Made by a program: the position numbers and the translations under genes
In this document: positions 8,067 through 19,018 of the stretch, piece after piece
Numbering within the stretch: position 1 is the stretch's first letter
Layout of the letters: the number at the start of each line of letters is the position of its first letter
Assembly: GCF_040049295.1 (NCBI RefSeq)
Contig: NZ_JBDZDQ010000001.1
Span: forward strand, 620,001-684,000
DNA: 64,000 nucleotides
Source: Sphingomonas sp. KR3-1
GTDB taxonomy: Bacteria; Pseudomonadota; Alphaproteobacteria; Sphingomonadales; Sphingomonadaceae
Reading direction: 5' to 3'
The notes under the pieces: generated by a model
What the model saw: the letters and a program-made list of their open reading frames with translations, nothing else
Told to the model about the DNA's origin: nothing
Databases searched by the model: none

Positions 8067-9392
8067 ATGTCCGCTTCCCCTCCCCGCCCGCTCGCCGTTT
8101 CCGCCCGTGGCCCCCTGAAGGGCCGTGTCGCCGTTCCCGGAGACAAGTCGATCAGCCATCGCTCGCTGATGTTCTCGGCGCTGGCGGTAGGCGAAAGCCG
8201 GATCGAAGGGCTGCTCGAAGGCGAGGATGTGCTGGCCACTGCCGCCGCGATGCGCGCGATGGGCGCGACGATCACGCGCGGCGATGATGGGGTTTGGACC
8301 GTCCAAGGCGTCGGCGTCGGCGGGCTGCTCCAGCCAGAACAAGCGCTCGACATGGGCAATTCGGGCACATCGACCAGGCTGCTGATGGGCCTGGTCGCCA
8401 GCCATCCGATTACCGTGACCTTCACCGGCGACGCCTCGCTCTCCAGCCGCCCGATGGGCCGCGCGATCGAGCCGCTCAGCCAGATGGGTGCCGAGTTCAC
8501 GTCGAGCCCGGGCGGCCGGCTCCCCTTGATGCTGCGGGGTATCAATCCAGCGGTGCCGATCACCTACACGCTGCCGGTGGCCTCGGCGCAGGTGAAATCG
8601 GCGGTGCTACTGGCCGGCCTCAACACCCCGGGCATCACCCGCGTGATCGAGCCGGTTCCGACACGCGACCATAGCGAACGCATGCTGCGCGGCTTCGGTG
8701 CCGAGCTGACCGTCGAGGACAGTCCCGAGGGCAAGATCATCTCGATCCGCGGCGAGGCCGAGCTCAAGCCGCAGCACATCGTCGTGCCGGGCGATCCTTC
8801 GTCGGCAGGCTTCTGGATGGTCGCGGCGTCGATCGTGCCGGGTTCGGACATCATCATCGAGAATGTCTGCATGAACCCCACCCGCACGGGCCTGATCGAG
8901 GCGCTGCGGATGATGGGTGCGTCGATCGAAGCGGTCGATTCGCGCGAGGTCGGTGGCGAGCCGGTCGCCGATCTGCGCGTCCGCCACGCGCACTTGAAGG
9001 CGATCGAAGTGCCGCCCGAGCTCGCCCCCAGCATGATCGACGAATATCCGATCCTGTTCGTCGCCGCCGCGGTGGCCGAGGGGCGCACCGTGGCGCGCGG
9101 CGCGCATGAGCTGCGCGTCAAGGAATCGGACCGGATCGCCACGATGCGCGCCGCACTCGAAGCCAATGGCGTGATGCTCGAGGAGTTTGACGACGGCCTG
9201 GCGATCACCGGCACCGGCGGCGCGCCGATCCCGGGCGGTGGCGCGGCGATCTCCAGGCTCGACCACCGCATCGCGATGAGCATGACCGTCGCCGGCCTCG
9301 CCGCCGCCGCGCCAATCGCGATCGACGATGTCACGCCGGTACAGACCAGCTACCCCGCTTTCTTCGATGTGTTGGACAGCCTGACCGCATGA
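8067..9392 (+). CDS. aroA: 3-phosphoshikimate 1-carboxyvinyltransferase (EPSP synthase, class II type)
   Basis: 441 residues, the usual size. Joins shikimate-3-phosphate and phosphoenolpyruvate in the shikimate pathway. Two inside-out alpha/beta domains; N-terminal GDKSISHR binds substrate, LDMGNSGTSTRLLMG (near 91) is the second signature, and RVKESDR near 349-355 the third. The GNSGTSTRL form with the wider sequence pattern matches the class II enzymes that tend to be less sensitive to glyphosate (family knowledge; not tested here). Overlaps the next gene by ATGA. Confidence 0.97.
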   Translation: MSASPPRPLAVSARGPLKGRVAVPGDKSISHRSLMFSALAVGESRIEGLLEGEDVLATAAAMRAMGATITRGDDGVWTVQGVGVGGLLQPEQALDMGNSGTSTRLLMGLVASHPITVTFTGDASLSSRPMGRAIEPLSQMGAEFTSSPGGRLPLMLRGINPAVPITYTLPVASAQVKSAVLLAGLNTPGITRVIEPVPTRDHSERMLRGFGAELTVEDSPEGKIISIRGEAELKPQHIVVPGDPSSAGFWMVAASIVPGSDIIIENVCMNPTRTGLIEALRMMGASIEAVDSREVGGEPVADLRVRHAHLKAIEVPPELAPSMIDEYPILFVAAAVAEGRTVARGAHELRVKESDRIATMRAALEANGVMLEEFDDGLAITGTGGAPIPGGGAAISRLDHRIAMSMTVAGLAAAAPIAIDDVTPVQTSYPAFFDVLDSLTA

Positions 9393-10375
9393 CCCAGCTC
9401 GGCCGCCGCGCTTTCCTCGGCGGCCTTGCCGCAGGGGCCCTCGCCCTTCCCGCGTGGGCGCGGGTGCGCGAGGACATCCGCTTCAAGCCGGACCAGGAGC
9501 ACATGATCCCGGTCGAGGGCGGCAGCGTCTATGTGCGGGTGAACGGCGACCTCAAGGGGCCGCGCCCGCCGCTGATCTATGCGCATGGCGGTCCCGGCGG
9601 CGACCATTCCGGGCTGCTCCCGCTCACCGCCCTGGCCGGCGAGCGCGCGGTGATCTTGTGGGACCAGCTCGACAGCGGCCGCTCGGATGCGCCGCTCGAT
9701 CCGAAGAACTGGCGCGTCTCGCGCTTCGTCGACGAGATCGACCGGATCCGCGACGCGCTCGGCATCATGCACTGGCATGTCGGCGGCGGCAGCTGGGGCG
9801 GCACGCTGGCGATCGAATATGGCGCGCGCCGGCGACCGGACACCGCGAGCCTGATCGTCCAGTCGCCGCTGGTCTCGACGAAAAGCTGGATCGCCGACGC
9901 CAACCTGCTCCGCTCGCAGATGCCCACGGAGGTGCGCGGCACGCTCGAGAAATGCGATACCGCCGCCCCGCCCCCGGCCAAGACCTGCGAGGCGGCGACC
10001 TGGGATTTCTACCGCCGCTATGTGATCCGGTCGCAGCGCCCGGACGGCGTGGCGGCATATCGTGCCCAGGCGCCGCGCAATGCCGGCGACACGCTGTACA
10101 ACCGGATGTGGGGCAAGGCCGAGTTCGTCTCGACCGGCACGCTGCGCGACTATGACGGCGAACCGCTGCTCGCGAAGCTCGACGGGCCAAACACGCTGTT
10201 CGTCTGCGGCGAATATGACGAGGCCCGCCCAGAAACCGTGTCCCGCTTCGCCGCGCAGGTGCCCGGCGCCACCTTCAAGGAGGTGATGGGATCGGCCCAT
10301 TCGATCCTGTCCGACCAGTCCGAGGCCTATCTCGCCCTGTTGCGCGGCTGGATGGCGCGCCACGACGCCATTTGA
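9389..10375 (+). CDS. Exported alpha/beta hydrolase, proline-iminopeptidase-like (S33)
   Basis: 328 residues. A twin-arginine signal (GRRAFLGGLAAGALAL ... AWA) predicts Tat export. The fold signatures are HGGPGG (oxyanion hole, typical of proline iminopeptidases), nucleophile Ser135 in GGGSWGG, Asp277 in GEYDEARPE and His304 in SAHSIL. It probably removes N-terminal proline or hydrolyses a related amide or ester in the periplasm. The ATGA overlap with aroA is a genomic coupling without an obvious metabolic link. Confidence 0.83.
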   Translation: MTQLGRRAFLGGLAAGALALPAWARVREDIRFKPDQEHMIPVEGGSVYVRVNGDLKGPRPPLIYAHGGPGGDHSGLLPLTALAGERAVILWDQLDSGRSDAPLDPKNWRVSRFVDEIDRIRDALGIMHWHVGGGSWGGTLAIEYGARRRPDTASLIVQSPLVSTKSWIADANLLRSQMPTEVRGTLEKCDTAAPPPAKTCEAATWDFYRRYVIRSQRPDGVAAYRAQAPRNAGDTLYNRMWGKAEFVSTGTLRDYDGEPLLAKLDGPNTLFVCGEYDEARPETVSRFAAQVPGATFKEVMGSAHSILSDQSEAYLALLRGWMARHDAI

Positions 10376-10434
10376 TGCGGATTCGTGTCCGAATCGCTTG
10401 ACGCCGCGCCCGCGTGCCGCGAACGCTCAGACAT

Positions 10435-11073
10435 ATGATCATCGCAGTCGACGGACCGGCAGCCTCTGGTAAGGGCACCATCGCGCGCGCCCTCGCGCAG
10501 CATTACGGACTGCCGCATCTCGATACCGGGCTGCTCTATCGAGCCGTCGCAGCCACCGTGCTGCGCGAGGAGCTCGACCCGGCCAGGGAAGCCGACGCGG
10601 TCTCGGCCTGCAGCTTTGAAGACTATTTGCTCGACGATCCCTGGCTGCGCACCGATGAGGTGGGCAAGGTCGCCTCGGTGGTATCCGCGCATCCGCTGGT
10701 CCGAGCCGCGCTGCTCAACCGCCAGAAGAAATTCGCGCGCCAGCCCAGCGGCGCGGTGCTCGACGGTCGCGACATCGGCACGGTGATCGCGCCGGACGCG
10801 GACGTGAAGCTGTTCGTCAAGGCGACCCCGATGATTCGTGCCCAGCGCCGCCATCTCGAGCTGCGCAAGCACGGCATCCTCACCAGCCTCGACAAGGTGC
10901 TGGCGGACATCCGCGCGCGCGACGAACGCGATTCCAAGCGCAGCGAAGCGCCGATGCTGCAGGCGCCCGATGCGGCGCTGCTCGACACCAGCTTCCTCTC
11001 GATCGATGCCGCCGTGCAGCGCGCCATCGCCATCGTGAACGGCAAGATGCACGCGACCGGCCAGGCTGGTTAA
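10435..11073 (+). CDS. cmk: Cytidylate kinase
   Basis: 212 residues from ATG at 10435; the seven extra upstream codons of the open frame are not conserved-looking. Phosphorylates CMP and dCMP. P-loop GPAASGKGT at 7-15, LDTGLLYRAVA for CMP binding, DGRDIGTVIAPDADVKLFV, and the LID R-rich region RARDERDSKRSEAP. Stands in the usual place before rpsA, though two genes (the HAD protein and a small minus-strand gene) separate them here. Confidence 0.96.
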   Translation: MIIAVDGPAASGKGTIARALAQHYGLPHLDTGLLYRAVAATVLREELDPAREADAVSACSFEDYLLDDPWLRTDEVGKVASVVSAHPLVRAALLNRQKKFARQPSGAVLDGRDIGTVIAPDADVKLFVKATPMIRAQRRHLELRKHGILTSLDKVLADIRARDERDSKRSEAPMLQAPDAALLDTSFLSIDAAVQRAIAIVNGKMHATGQAG

Positions 11074-11130
11074 CGCCTTTCTAACCATGACTGCTCAGTA
11101 TTGTCCTGGAGGAACCCCGGGGGATTACCA

Positions 11131-13503
11131 ATGCAGATGACGGTGCGCGCTTTCGAGATCGAAGGCCTGCTGGACAAGGCGCCTGAGGGCATCGAGGTCC
11201 TGTCGCTGGACTGTTTCGACACGCTGATCTGGCGCAACACCCATGCGCCGACCGACGTGTTCGCCGATCTTCCCGTAGCCGGCGGCGGTATCGAGCCGCG
11301 CATGTGGGCCGAGACCCAGGCCCGCAAGCGCGCCCGCGTCCGCGACGGCGCCGCCGAAGTGAGCCTGGAAGAGATTTACGGGCAGATGCTCGGCGATACC
11401 GGCGCCGCGCTCGATGCCGCGATCGACCGCGAGCTCGAGATCGAGGCGCGCCACGCCTTCGCCTTCGCCCCCACCGTGGCGCTGATGCGCGAGGCCAAGA
11501 AGCGCGGACTCAAGCTCATCATCGTCTCCGACATGTACCTCAACGAAGCCCAGCTGCGCGCGCACATCGCCGGCGCGGCGGGCGCGGACGTGCTCGCGCT
11601 GATCGATCGGGTCTTCGTCTCGAACATGTATGGTGAGGGCAAGCGCGACAATCTGTTCCGCCATGTGCTGAAGGCGCTCGGCGTGTCGGGCGACAAGGTC
11701 CTGCACGTCGGCGACAACCGCGCCGCCGACCACGACGCAGCACATGAACACGGCATCCACGCCGTCCATCTGCTCCAGTTCGACGCCGAGGCCCAGGGGC
11801 GGTTGCGCATGGAAGCGGCGACGGCGCTGATGCTCGATCCCGCGGCCGGCACCACGCGCCCGATCGCCCAGCCCCACCGCGCCCAGGTCTCGCTGCGCCG
11901 CTCGGACGCGCCCGAATATGCGCTGGGCCACGACGTGCTCGGGCCCTGCCTCACCACTTTCGCCCATTGGCTCAAGGAGGAACTGGACGCCGCCTCCGCC
12001 GCTGCAGGCCGGCCGGTGCGCCCGCTCTTCGTGATGCGCGACGGCTATCTGCCCTGGCGCGTGTTCGACATGCTCTATCCCGAAATGGGCGCCGCCAAGG
12101 TGGAGCTCAGCCGCTTCGTCGCGCTGCGCGCCAGCATCTCGAACGAGAAGGCGCTGAACGACTATCTCGACGAGTGGCTCGATCGCCTCCCCGCCCATTC
12201 GATGGCGCGCCAGCTGATGCTGTTCCAGCACGAATGCGCCAAGGTGATGAAGATCGCCGATCCCGAGGAGCGCCGCACCGCGCTCGCCCGCTGGGTGCGC
12301 AAGGACCGCGACATCCAGCAGAAGATCTTCGCGCGCCGCACCGCCTTCCTGCAGAAGATGATCGCCCATCTCAACGCCGCGGGCGTGGCGGAAGGCGACG
12401 CAGTGATGCTGGTCGACATCGGCTATAACGGCACCGTCCAGAACCTGGTCGCCCCGGTGCTCGCCGAGGCAATGAACCTGTCGGTCGGCGGTCGCTACAT
12501 CTTCCTGCGCGAGAAGCGCCAGACCGGGCTCGACAAGCGCGGCATGATCGATGTCCGCAACTTCGATTATCGCACGCTCCACGCGCTCTCGCGGTCGATC
12601 GTGGTGGTCGAGCAGCTCTGCAACGTCGAGCAGGGATCGACGATCGACTTCACCGCCGAGGGCGAGCCGGTACGCGAGGAGACCGATGCCAAGGCTGCGC
12701 ACAGCGCGACCCGCGACGCGGTCCAGGCCGCCTGCCTCGATTTCGCGCGGCTGGCCGGCCAGGCGCAGGTCCGCGCGCCGCATGCCGACGATCTCGACAG
12801 CCGCTGCCGGAGCGCCGCCGCCACCCTCGCCCGCCTCTTCTTCCTTCCCAACGCCCAGGAAGTCCGCGTCTTCGAGACGTTCGACTATGACTTCAACATG
12901 GGCAGCCGCACCGTGGAGACGCTGGTCGACAAGGATCGCGGGCGCGACGGCCTGCGCCGCCGCGGCCTGACCTTCTACAACGAGCAGCTGCCGCAGTTCA
13001 TGTCGGCCGAGCTCCAGGCGCAGGGCCTTCCGGTCAGCCTCGCCAACTTCACGGCCTCGCGCTTCAAGCTCGATCTGCGCTCCACCGATTTCGAGGTGGG
13101 CGGGATCCAGGTGCCGGTGATCCTCGCCGGCGCGGCGCAGCAGGGCGTGATGGACTTCACCGCCTGGCCGACGGCCGAGGGCTATTACCAGCTGCGCGTG
13201 CCCGTTGGGGCGCAGCGCCCGGTGATCGCCGTGCAGCTCGGCCAGATCTGCGAATGGGTGCAGGTCGACGAGTTCGGCTTCCTGTCGATCGAGCAGATGA
13301 AGGAAGGCAAGACGAGCATCACGCTCCAGGCCCAGGCAACGGCGGATGCGATGGACCAGATGGGCCCGGGCCTGTTCCGTGCCAATCCCACCGGCGTGCT
13401 GATCGCCGCGCCGCCGCCGGGCGACGCACCGATGATCCTCTCGCTGGTGTTCCGCCCCGTCGTCGCCCGCAAGGCGACCGCAGAGCTGCGCGTCGCCGCC
13501 TGA
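11131..13503 (+). CDS. Large HAD-domain protein, C-terminal two thirds unknown
   Basis: 790 residues from ATG 11131. The first about 230 residues are a HAD hydrolase of the FDxFDT class: motif I LSLDCFDTLIW with Asp27 as nucleophile, motif II VSDMY, motif III Lys in GEGKRDN, motif IV HVGDNRAADHDAA. Position +2 after the nucleophile is Phe, not the Asp of classical phosphatases, so catalysis is uncertain. The rest (about 230-790) has a segment PLFVMRDGYLPWRVFD that resembles a second HAD-type core and a long region I do not recognise. Related architecture is met in polysaccharide and sugar-phosphate loci. A TTG ten codons upstream is an alternative start, but GGAGG at 11108 sits oddly for either. 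Confidence 0.7.
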   Translation: MQMTVRAFEIEGLLDKAPEGIEVLSLDCFDTLIWRNTHAPTDVFADLPVAGGGIEPRMWAETQARKRARVRDGAAEVSLEEIYGQMLGDTGAALDAAIDRELEIEARHAFAFAPTVALMREAKKRGLKLIIVSDMYLNEAQLRAHIAGAAGADVLALIDRVFVSNMYGEGKRDNLFRHVLKALGVSGDKVLHVGDNRAADHDAAHEHGIHAVHLLQFDAEAQGRLRMEAATALMLDPAAGTTRPIAQPHRAQVSLRRSDAPEYALGHDVLGPCLTTFAHWLKEELDAASAAAGRPVRPLFVMRDGYLPWRVFDMLYPEMGAAKVELSRFVALRASISNEKALNDYLDEWLDRLPAHSMARQLMLFQHECAKVMKIADPEERRTALARWVRKDRDIQQKIFARRTAFLQKMIAHLNAAGVAEGDAVMLVDIGYNGTVQNLVAPVLAEAMNLSVGGRYIFLREKRQTGLDKRGMIDVRNFDYRTLHALSRSIVVVEQLCNVEQGSTIDFTAEGEPVREETDAKAAHSATRDAVQAACLDFARLAGQAQVRAPHADDLDSRCRSAAATLARLFFLPNAQEVRVFETFDYDFNMGSRTVETLVDKDRGRDGLRRRGLTFYNEQLPQFMSAELQAQGLPVSLANFTASRFKLDLRSTDFEVGGIQVPVILAGAAQQGVMDFTAWPTAEGYYQLRVPVGAQRPVIAVQLGQICEWVQVDEFGFLSIEQMKEGKTSITLQAQATADAMDQMGPGLFRANPTGVLIAAPPPGDAPMILSLVFRPVVARKATAELRVAA

Positions 13504-13541
13504 TCCTGCTGCCTTCCCACCCACAGGAGGGAGGCGCTACC

Positions 13542-13820
13542 TCAACGCCGGATCTCGATGTCGCCGCCGCCCTGGTTCGGCTCGGTGAAGCCGCGGATAA
13601 TCTGGAGCATGCCTTCGGTGCCGAACAGCTGGTAAAGCGTGGAAAGCCCCTGCGAGAGATCGCCGCCAAAGGCGACGGAAAAGCGATCGAGTCGGCAATC
13701 GGCCATGTCGACCGGGCCGCCCGAATATTCGAGCTGGACGTTGGTGAACCGGCAGTTGCGATAGGTGTTGCCGTCCAGCGTGACCGTCACGCCGTCGAAA
13801 TGCTCGTTCTCATATACCAT
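13542..13820 (-). CDS. Small conserved-looking protein of unknown function
   Basis: 92 residues from MVYENEHFDG. The frame continues upstream but the earlier part overlaps nothing recognisable. The protein is rich in short beta-type turns (VTVTLDGNTYRNCRFTNVQLEYSGG), reminiscent of a single-sided beta helix or pentapeptide-like strip, with no membrane segment or signal. It lies convergent with the HAD gene and divergent from rpsA. I do not recognise a family and cannot offer a function; the codon pattern and beta-strand periodicity suggest it is real. Confidence 0.6.
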   Translation of the reverse strand: MVYENEHFDGVTVTLDGNTYRNCRFTNVQLEYSGGPVDMADCRLDRFSVAFGGDLSQGLSTLYQLFGTEGMLQIIRGFTEPNQGGGDIEIRR

Positions 13821-14126
13821 CGTGATTCTCGCGTGGCTGGTCTCAAAGCCCGCACCTCGCATCCCCATCGCCGCTTCGCAATGCTTGCGGCAAAAGCCGG
13901 TTTCCGCTAAGGCGCGCGCGTCCGGCGGGCGTCTGCTCGCGGAGGAAGGCGCGGAGGGGCGACTCTCTCGCGCCCTTTTCGCTTTAATCGGCGTCTAGCT
14001 TTTTCCTCCGCCTGCATGCGTGCAACGGGCGCCGTGACCGGCGATCGGCCGCCACGGCAAATCTGGCCCAAAGACCGCCGGACCCAACCGGTTGGCCGGA
14101 AAAAACTGAAGTAGGAACTCTAACAC

Positions 14127-15839
<1,713 letters not shown>

Positions 15840-15849
15840 GAACCTCGAC

Positions 15850-15878
15850 GGGGAGCGGCAAAAAACCGCTCCCCGTTT
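15850..15878 (+). terminator. Rho-independent terminator of rpsA
   Basis: Perfect stem GGGGAGCGG / CCGCTCCCC with a seven-base A-rich loop, followed by GTTT. It starts 11 bases after the rpsA stop. Confidence 0.9.
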
Positions 15879-16014
15879 CGGTTATAACGCAATATCATAG
15901 GTTAACAGCAATCTGCGGGTTGATGCAGATTGCATAACGGGGCTAGAGAACCCGATCAGGGATTGAGCGCGTGCGTGGGGGGATAGCCACCGCATGCGCA
16001 AAGGGAGGTTGCGG

Positions 16015-16293
16015 ATGATCCGCTCGGAACTGGTTCAGTTGCTCGTGCAGGACAATCCGGGCCTTTCGGTCCGTGAGGTCGAGAAGATCGTGTCGGTCTT
16101 CTTCGACGAGATCGTCGGCCGGCTCCAGGAAGACGGCCGCGTAGAACTGCGCGGCTTCGGCGCCTTCTCCACCCGCGCCCGCGACGCCCGCACCGGCCGC
16201 AACCCGCGCACCGGCGAGACGGTCGAGGTCGATGCGAAGCGCGTCCCTTATTTCAAGCCCGGCAAGGAAATGCGCATCAAGCTCAACGTCTGA
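16015..16293 (+). CDS. ihfB: Integration host factor, beta subunit
   Basis: 92 residues from ATG 16015, which is preceded by AAGGGAGG at a good distance; the upstream in-frame Met is rejected for this reason. HU/IHF fold with the DNA-intercalating arm and proline region [26 protein letters not shown]. With IhfA it bends DNA at sites for recombination, sigma-54 activation and replication. A possible IHF link to the sigma-54 promoter at 27665 is noted only as context. Confidence 0.96.
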   Translation: MIRSELVQLLVQDNPGLSVREVEKIVSVFFDEIVGRLQEDGRVELRGFGAFSTRARDARTGRNPRTGETVEVDAKRVPYFKPGKEMRIKLNV

Positions 16294-16375
16294 CGCGGCC
16301 CGCCCTTCGGCGACCCGCGCTATGACGTGCCATGCTTGACGATGCCGCGCGCATGCGCTTCGTGCAGCGCAGGAT

Positions 16376-16462
16376 GCGGACGTGGCGGAACCGGTAGACG
16401 CCGGAGACTTAAAATCTTCTGCCCTTCGGGGCGTGCGGGTTCGAGTCCCGCCGTCCGCACCA
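16376..16462 (+). tRNA. tRNA-Leu (anticodon TAA)
   Basis: 87 bases with long variable arm and encoded CCA. Acceptor GCGGACG pairs with CGTCCGC; D arm GGCGGAACCGGTAGACGC is of the leucine type; anticodon stem-loop GGAGA-CTTAAAA-TCTTC gives TAA; variable arm TGCCCTTCGGGGCG; T arm CGGGTTCGAGTCCCG. Reads the codon UUA, which is very rare in this GC-rich genome. Confidence 0.97.
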
Positions 16463-16508
16463 GCCTTCGCCAGCCCTGGAAACCGGGGCCGGCGTCAATG
16501 GCCAGGCC

Positions 16509-16742
16509 CTAGGGGCTGTCGGGATCGTCATCCTGGGTGGCGATGATGACGCCGCCCGCGACGATCGCAACGATGCCGATGATCGCGATGATCGGCGCGC
16601 CGGCAATGTCGGACTTGTGCTTCGACGCGGTAGCCGCCCGCAGCGACAGCTTGGAAGCCGGCGCACCCGGCGCGGCGAGCGCCGGCGTTGCCGCCAGCGA
16701 GACAAGGGCGGCGGCCGCGGCCGCCTGACTCAAGATACGCAT
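16509..16742 (-). CDS. Small exported membrane protein, unknown
   Basis: 77 residues from MRILSQAAAAAALV. A signal peptide ends near LAAP, followed by about 25 polar residues, one strong membrane helix (IIAIIGIVAIVAGGVIIA) and an acidic tail DDDPDSP. The upstream extension of the frame is not needed. Proteins of this design are common in sphingomonads and have no assigned role. It is divergent from the peptide-binding lipoprotein gene. Confidence 0.6.
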   Translation of the reverse strand: MRILSQAAAAAALVSLAATPALAAPGAPASKLSLRAATASKHKSDIAGAPIIAIIGIVAIVAGGVIIATQDDDPDSP

Positions 16743-16909
16743 ACGCAAGACTCCCTTTCGAGACGCAATCCAGAACAATTGCGCATCGCCGCAGGTTCCA
16801 AGCGCTGCAGCGCAGCACGACGAAATGTTGCTGGATTGCGACAAGCCTGTGGGGTTGGCAGGTGCCGCCAGGGGCCATACACCGGCCGGACGCTGCCCGG
16901 ATTTGCCTG

Positions 16910-18373
16910 ATGCACTCTCGTTTCCTCTGCCTGCTTCCCCTGCTCGCGCTCGGCGCGTGCGGCGGCGGCGCGGGGCAGCGGCGCGACAATACCGCCGTGG
17001 TGGTCAGCGCGATCGGTGCCGGCAGTGCACTCGCGGATCCGGACAGCGGCCCGCTCGACCCCGCCCGGCGCGCGCTGCTCGGCGCCACGGCCCAGGGCCT
17101 GGTGCGCTTCGACGCCGGCGGCCAGATCGAGCCGGGGCTGGCCGAGCGCTGGATCGTGATCGACGACGGCCGCAGCTACATCTTCCGACTGCGCGACGAT
17201 GCCAGCTGGCCCGATGGCACGCCGGTGACCGCGGAGGAGGTCGTCCGCACGCTGCGCCGGGTCATCGCGCCGCGCTCGCACAACAGCCTCGCCCCCTTCC
17301 TCGCGGTGATCGACGAGATCGTCGAGATGACGCCGCAGGTGATCGAGGTGCGCCTGAAGCGGCCGCGGCCCGATCTGCTCAAGCTGTTCGCCCAGCCCGA
17401 GATGGCGGTGTTCCGCCTCGACAAGCTCGACGGCAGCGGCCCGTTCCGCGCCGCGGCGCGCGGCGGCGGAATTACCCTGCGCCCGATCCCCGATCCCGGC
17501 GAGCCCGAGGACGCCCCCGCACTGCGCCCCCAGGAGACCCTGCTCTTCCGCGGCGAACGCGCCGGCGCGGCGGTGGCGCGGTTCCGGGAAGGGCAGTCCG
17601 ACCTGGTGCTCGGCGGCAGCTTCGCCGACTGGCCGATCACCGAGGCCGCGGGCATCGCCCAGCCCAACATCAAGCTCGACAACGCGCTCGGCCTGTTCGG
17701 GCTCGCCGTGGCTTCCCGCCAGGGCTTCCTCGCCGATCCGGCCAACCGCGCCGCCATCGCCATGGCGATCGACCGGGCGGCAGTGACGCACCAGGTCCAT
17801 CCCGACTGGGCGCCGGTGGAGACGGTGCTGCCCAGCCAGCTCGATTCGGCGAGTCCGCCGACGCAGCCGGCCTGGGCGCCGCTCAGCATCGACCAGCGCC
17901 GCCAGAGCGCCCGCACCACCGTCGCGGCGTGGAAGCGCGGGCATCCCGGCCCGGTGCCGATCCGCATCGCCCTGCCCCCCGGCCCCGGCGCCACCTTGGT
18001 CTGGGCGCGGCTGGCCGAGGCACTCTATGCGATCGGGCTCTCCCCGGTCCGGGTCGGCCATGACGCCCCGGCCGACCTGCGGATCGTCGACACCGTCGCA
18101 CCCTATGACAGCGCGCGCTGGTTCGTCGCCACCGCCTGCCAGCCCTGCTCGAGCGATGCCGAACTGCTGGTCGAGGCGGGCCGCGACGCGCCCGATCTCG
18201 ACGCCCGCGCCCACCGCATCGCCGAGGCCGACGCCGCGCTCACCGCCGATGTCGCCTATATCCCTATCGCCCAGCCCTTCCGATGGTCTATCGTCGCGCT
18301 CAGACTCCAGGCCTGGCAGGGGAACGCTCGCGCCTGGCACCCGTTGAACCACTTGCGCAACGAGACGAGGTGA
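16910..18373 (+). CDS. ABC-transporter peptide-binding lipoprotein (SBP family 5)
   Basis: 487 residues. Lipoprotein signal with lipobox LALGAC, so it should be anchored in the periplasm. The body follows the family 5 pattern: GATAQGLVRFDAGGQIEPGLAERW, then the family signature YIFRLRDDASWPDGTPVTAEEVVRTLRR near 100-125, and a C-terminal domain ending in IPIAQPFRW. It binds oligopeptides or similar ligands. No permease or ATPase genes are next to it, so it either serves a transporter encoded elsewhere or is a stand-alone binding or sensing protein. The stop overlaps a GTG of the next gene. Confidence 0.82.
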   Translation: MHSRFLCLLPLLALGACGGGAGQRRDNTAVVVSAIGAGSALADPDSGPLDPARRALLGATAQGLVRFDAGGQIEPGLAERWIVIDDGRSYIFRLRDDASWPDGTPVTAEEVVRTLRRVIAPRSHNSLAPFLAVIDEIVEMTPQVIEVRLKRPRPDLLKLFAQPEMAVFRLDKLDGSGPFRAAARGGGITLRPIPDPGEPEDAPALRPQETLLFRGERAGAAVARFREGQSDLVLGGSFADWPITEAAGIAQPNIKLDNALGLFGLAVASRQGFLADPANRAAIAMAIDRAAVTHQVHPDWAPVETVLPSQLDSASPPTQPAWAPLSIDQRRQSARTTVAAWKRGHPGPVPIRIALPPGPGATLVWARLAEALYAIGLSPVRVGHDAPADLRIVDTVAPYDSARWFVATACQPCSSDAELLVEAGRDAPDLDARAHRIAEADAALTADVAYIPIAQPFRWSIVALRLQAWQGNARAWHPLNHLRNETR

Positions 18374-18801
18374 ACGTGGCAAAGACGACGCGGATGGCAG
18401 CAGGACTCAGCACCAAGGGGCTGCCGCTGGGCCGCCACGCCGCCGACGTGCGTCGCCGGATCGAGGCGATGGAGCATCTGCTCGAGCGCTCCTTCGTCAT
18501 CCCGGGGACCAAGCAGGCCTTCGGCCTCGACGTGATCCTCGACCTCATTCCCGGCATCGGCACCTCGATCGCCGCCGCGATGGGCGTCTACATGGCCTGG
18601 GAAGCCCGCAACCTCGGCATGCCCAAGACCACCATCCTGCGCATGATGGGCAATGTCGGGTTCGACTGGCTGCTCGGGCTGATCCCCTGGGTGGGCGCCA
18701 TCCCCGACTTCTTCTTCCGATCGAACTCGCGCAACCTGAAGATGATCAAGCGCCACCTCGACAAGCATCATCCGGGCACCAGCACGATCAACCACGGCTA
18801 G
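18370..18801 (+). CDS. DUF4112 membrane protein
   Basis: 143 residues if the GTG in the GTGA overlap is used; GTG 18376 and ATG 18394 are alternatives. The DUF4112 core is clear: IPGTKQAFGLDVILDLIPGIGT, two amphipathic or membrane hairpins, and FDWLLGLIPWVGAIPDFFFRSN near the end. Function unknown in all bacteria known to me. Translation appears coupled to the upstream binding-protein gene. The repeat element starts just after its stop. Confidence 0.8.
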   Translation: MNVAKTTRMAAGLSTKGLPLGRHAADVRRRIEAMEHLLERSFVIPGTKQAFGLDVILDLIPGIGTSIAAAMGVYMAWEARNLGMPKTTILRMMGNVGFDWLLGLIPWVGAIPDFFFRSNSRNLKMIKRHLDKHHPGTSTINHG

Positions 18802-18802
18802 T

Positions 18803-19010
18803 TTCCTACAAGCAGCACCGCCGCGACTCGCCGAAACCGGATTTCCGGCGGCGAAAGGTCACGAAAGCCGCGACACTCAAAGGGCCTGCCCCTCCCCGCT
18901 GCGCGCAACATAGCTTCGCGGCGCTGATCCTATCGTTCCTACAAGCCAAAGAGCGGCCGGGCAGCACGCCCGGCTGCGCGAGCCAAGCAGGCGAAATCCT
19001 ACATTGCAAG
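18803..19010. repeat. Interspersed intergenic repeat, copy A (208 bp)
   Basis: Begins TTCCTACA two bases after the DUF4112 stop and ends CGAAATCCTACATTGCAAG. Nearly collinear with copy B at 61735-61943 over the full length: shared blocks include GACTCGCC, TTTCCGGCGGCG, AAAGTCAC-like, GACACTCAA-like, a second TTCCTACA, CAAAGAGCGGCCGGG, and GGCTGCGCGAGCCAAGCAGG. The open frame read on the minus strand here is a by-product of the repeat, not a gene. Confidence 0.85.
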
Positions 19011-19018
19011 CGGCGCCC

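Noticed and set aside
18806..19009. Minus-strand frame of 67 codons, and a similar one at 61738-62424
   Set aside because: Both come from the intergenic repeat; their similarity reflects the repeat DNA, not a protein family.
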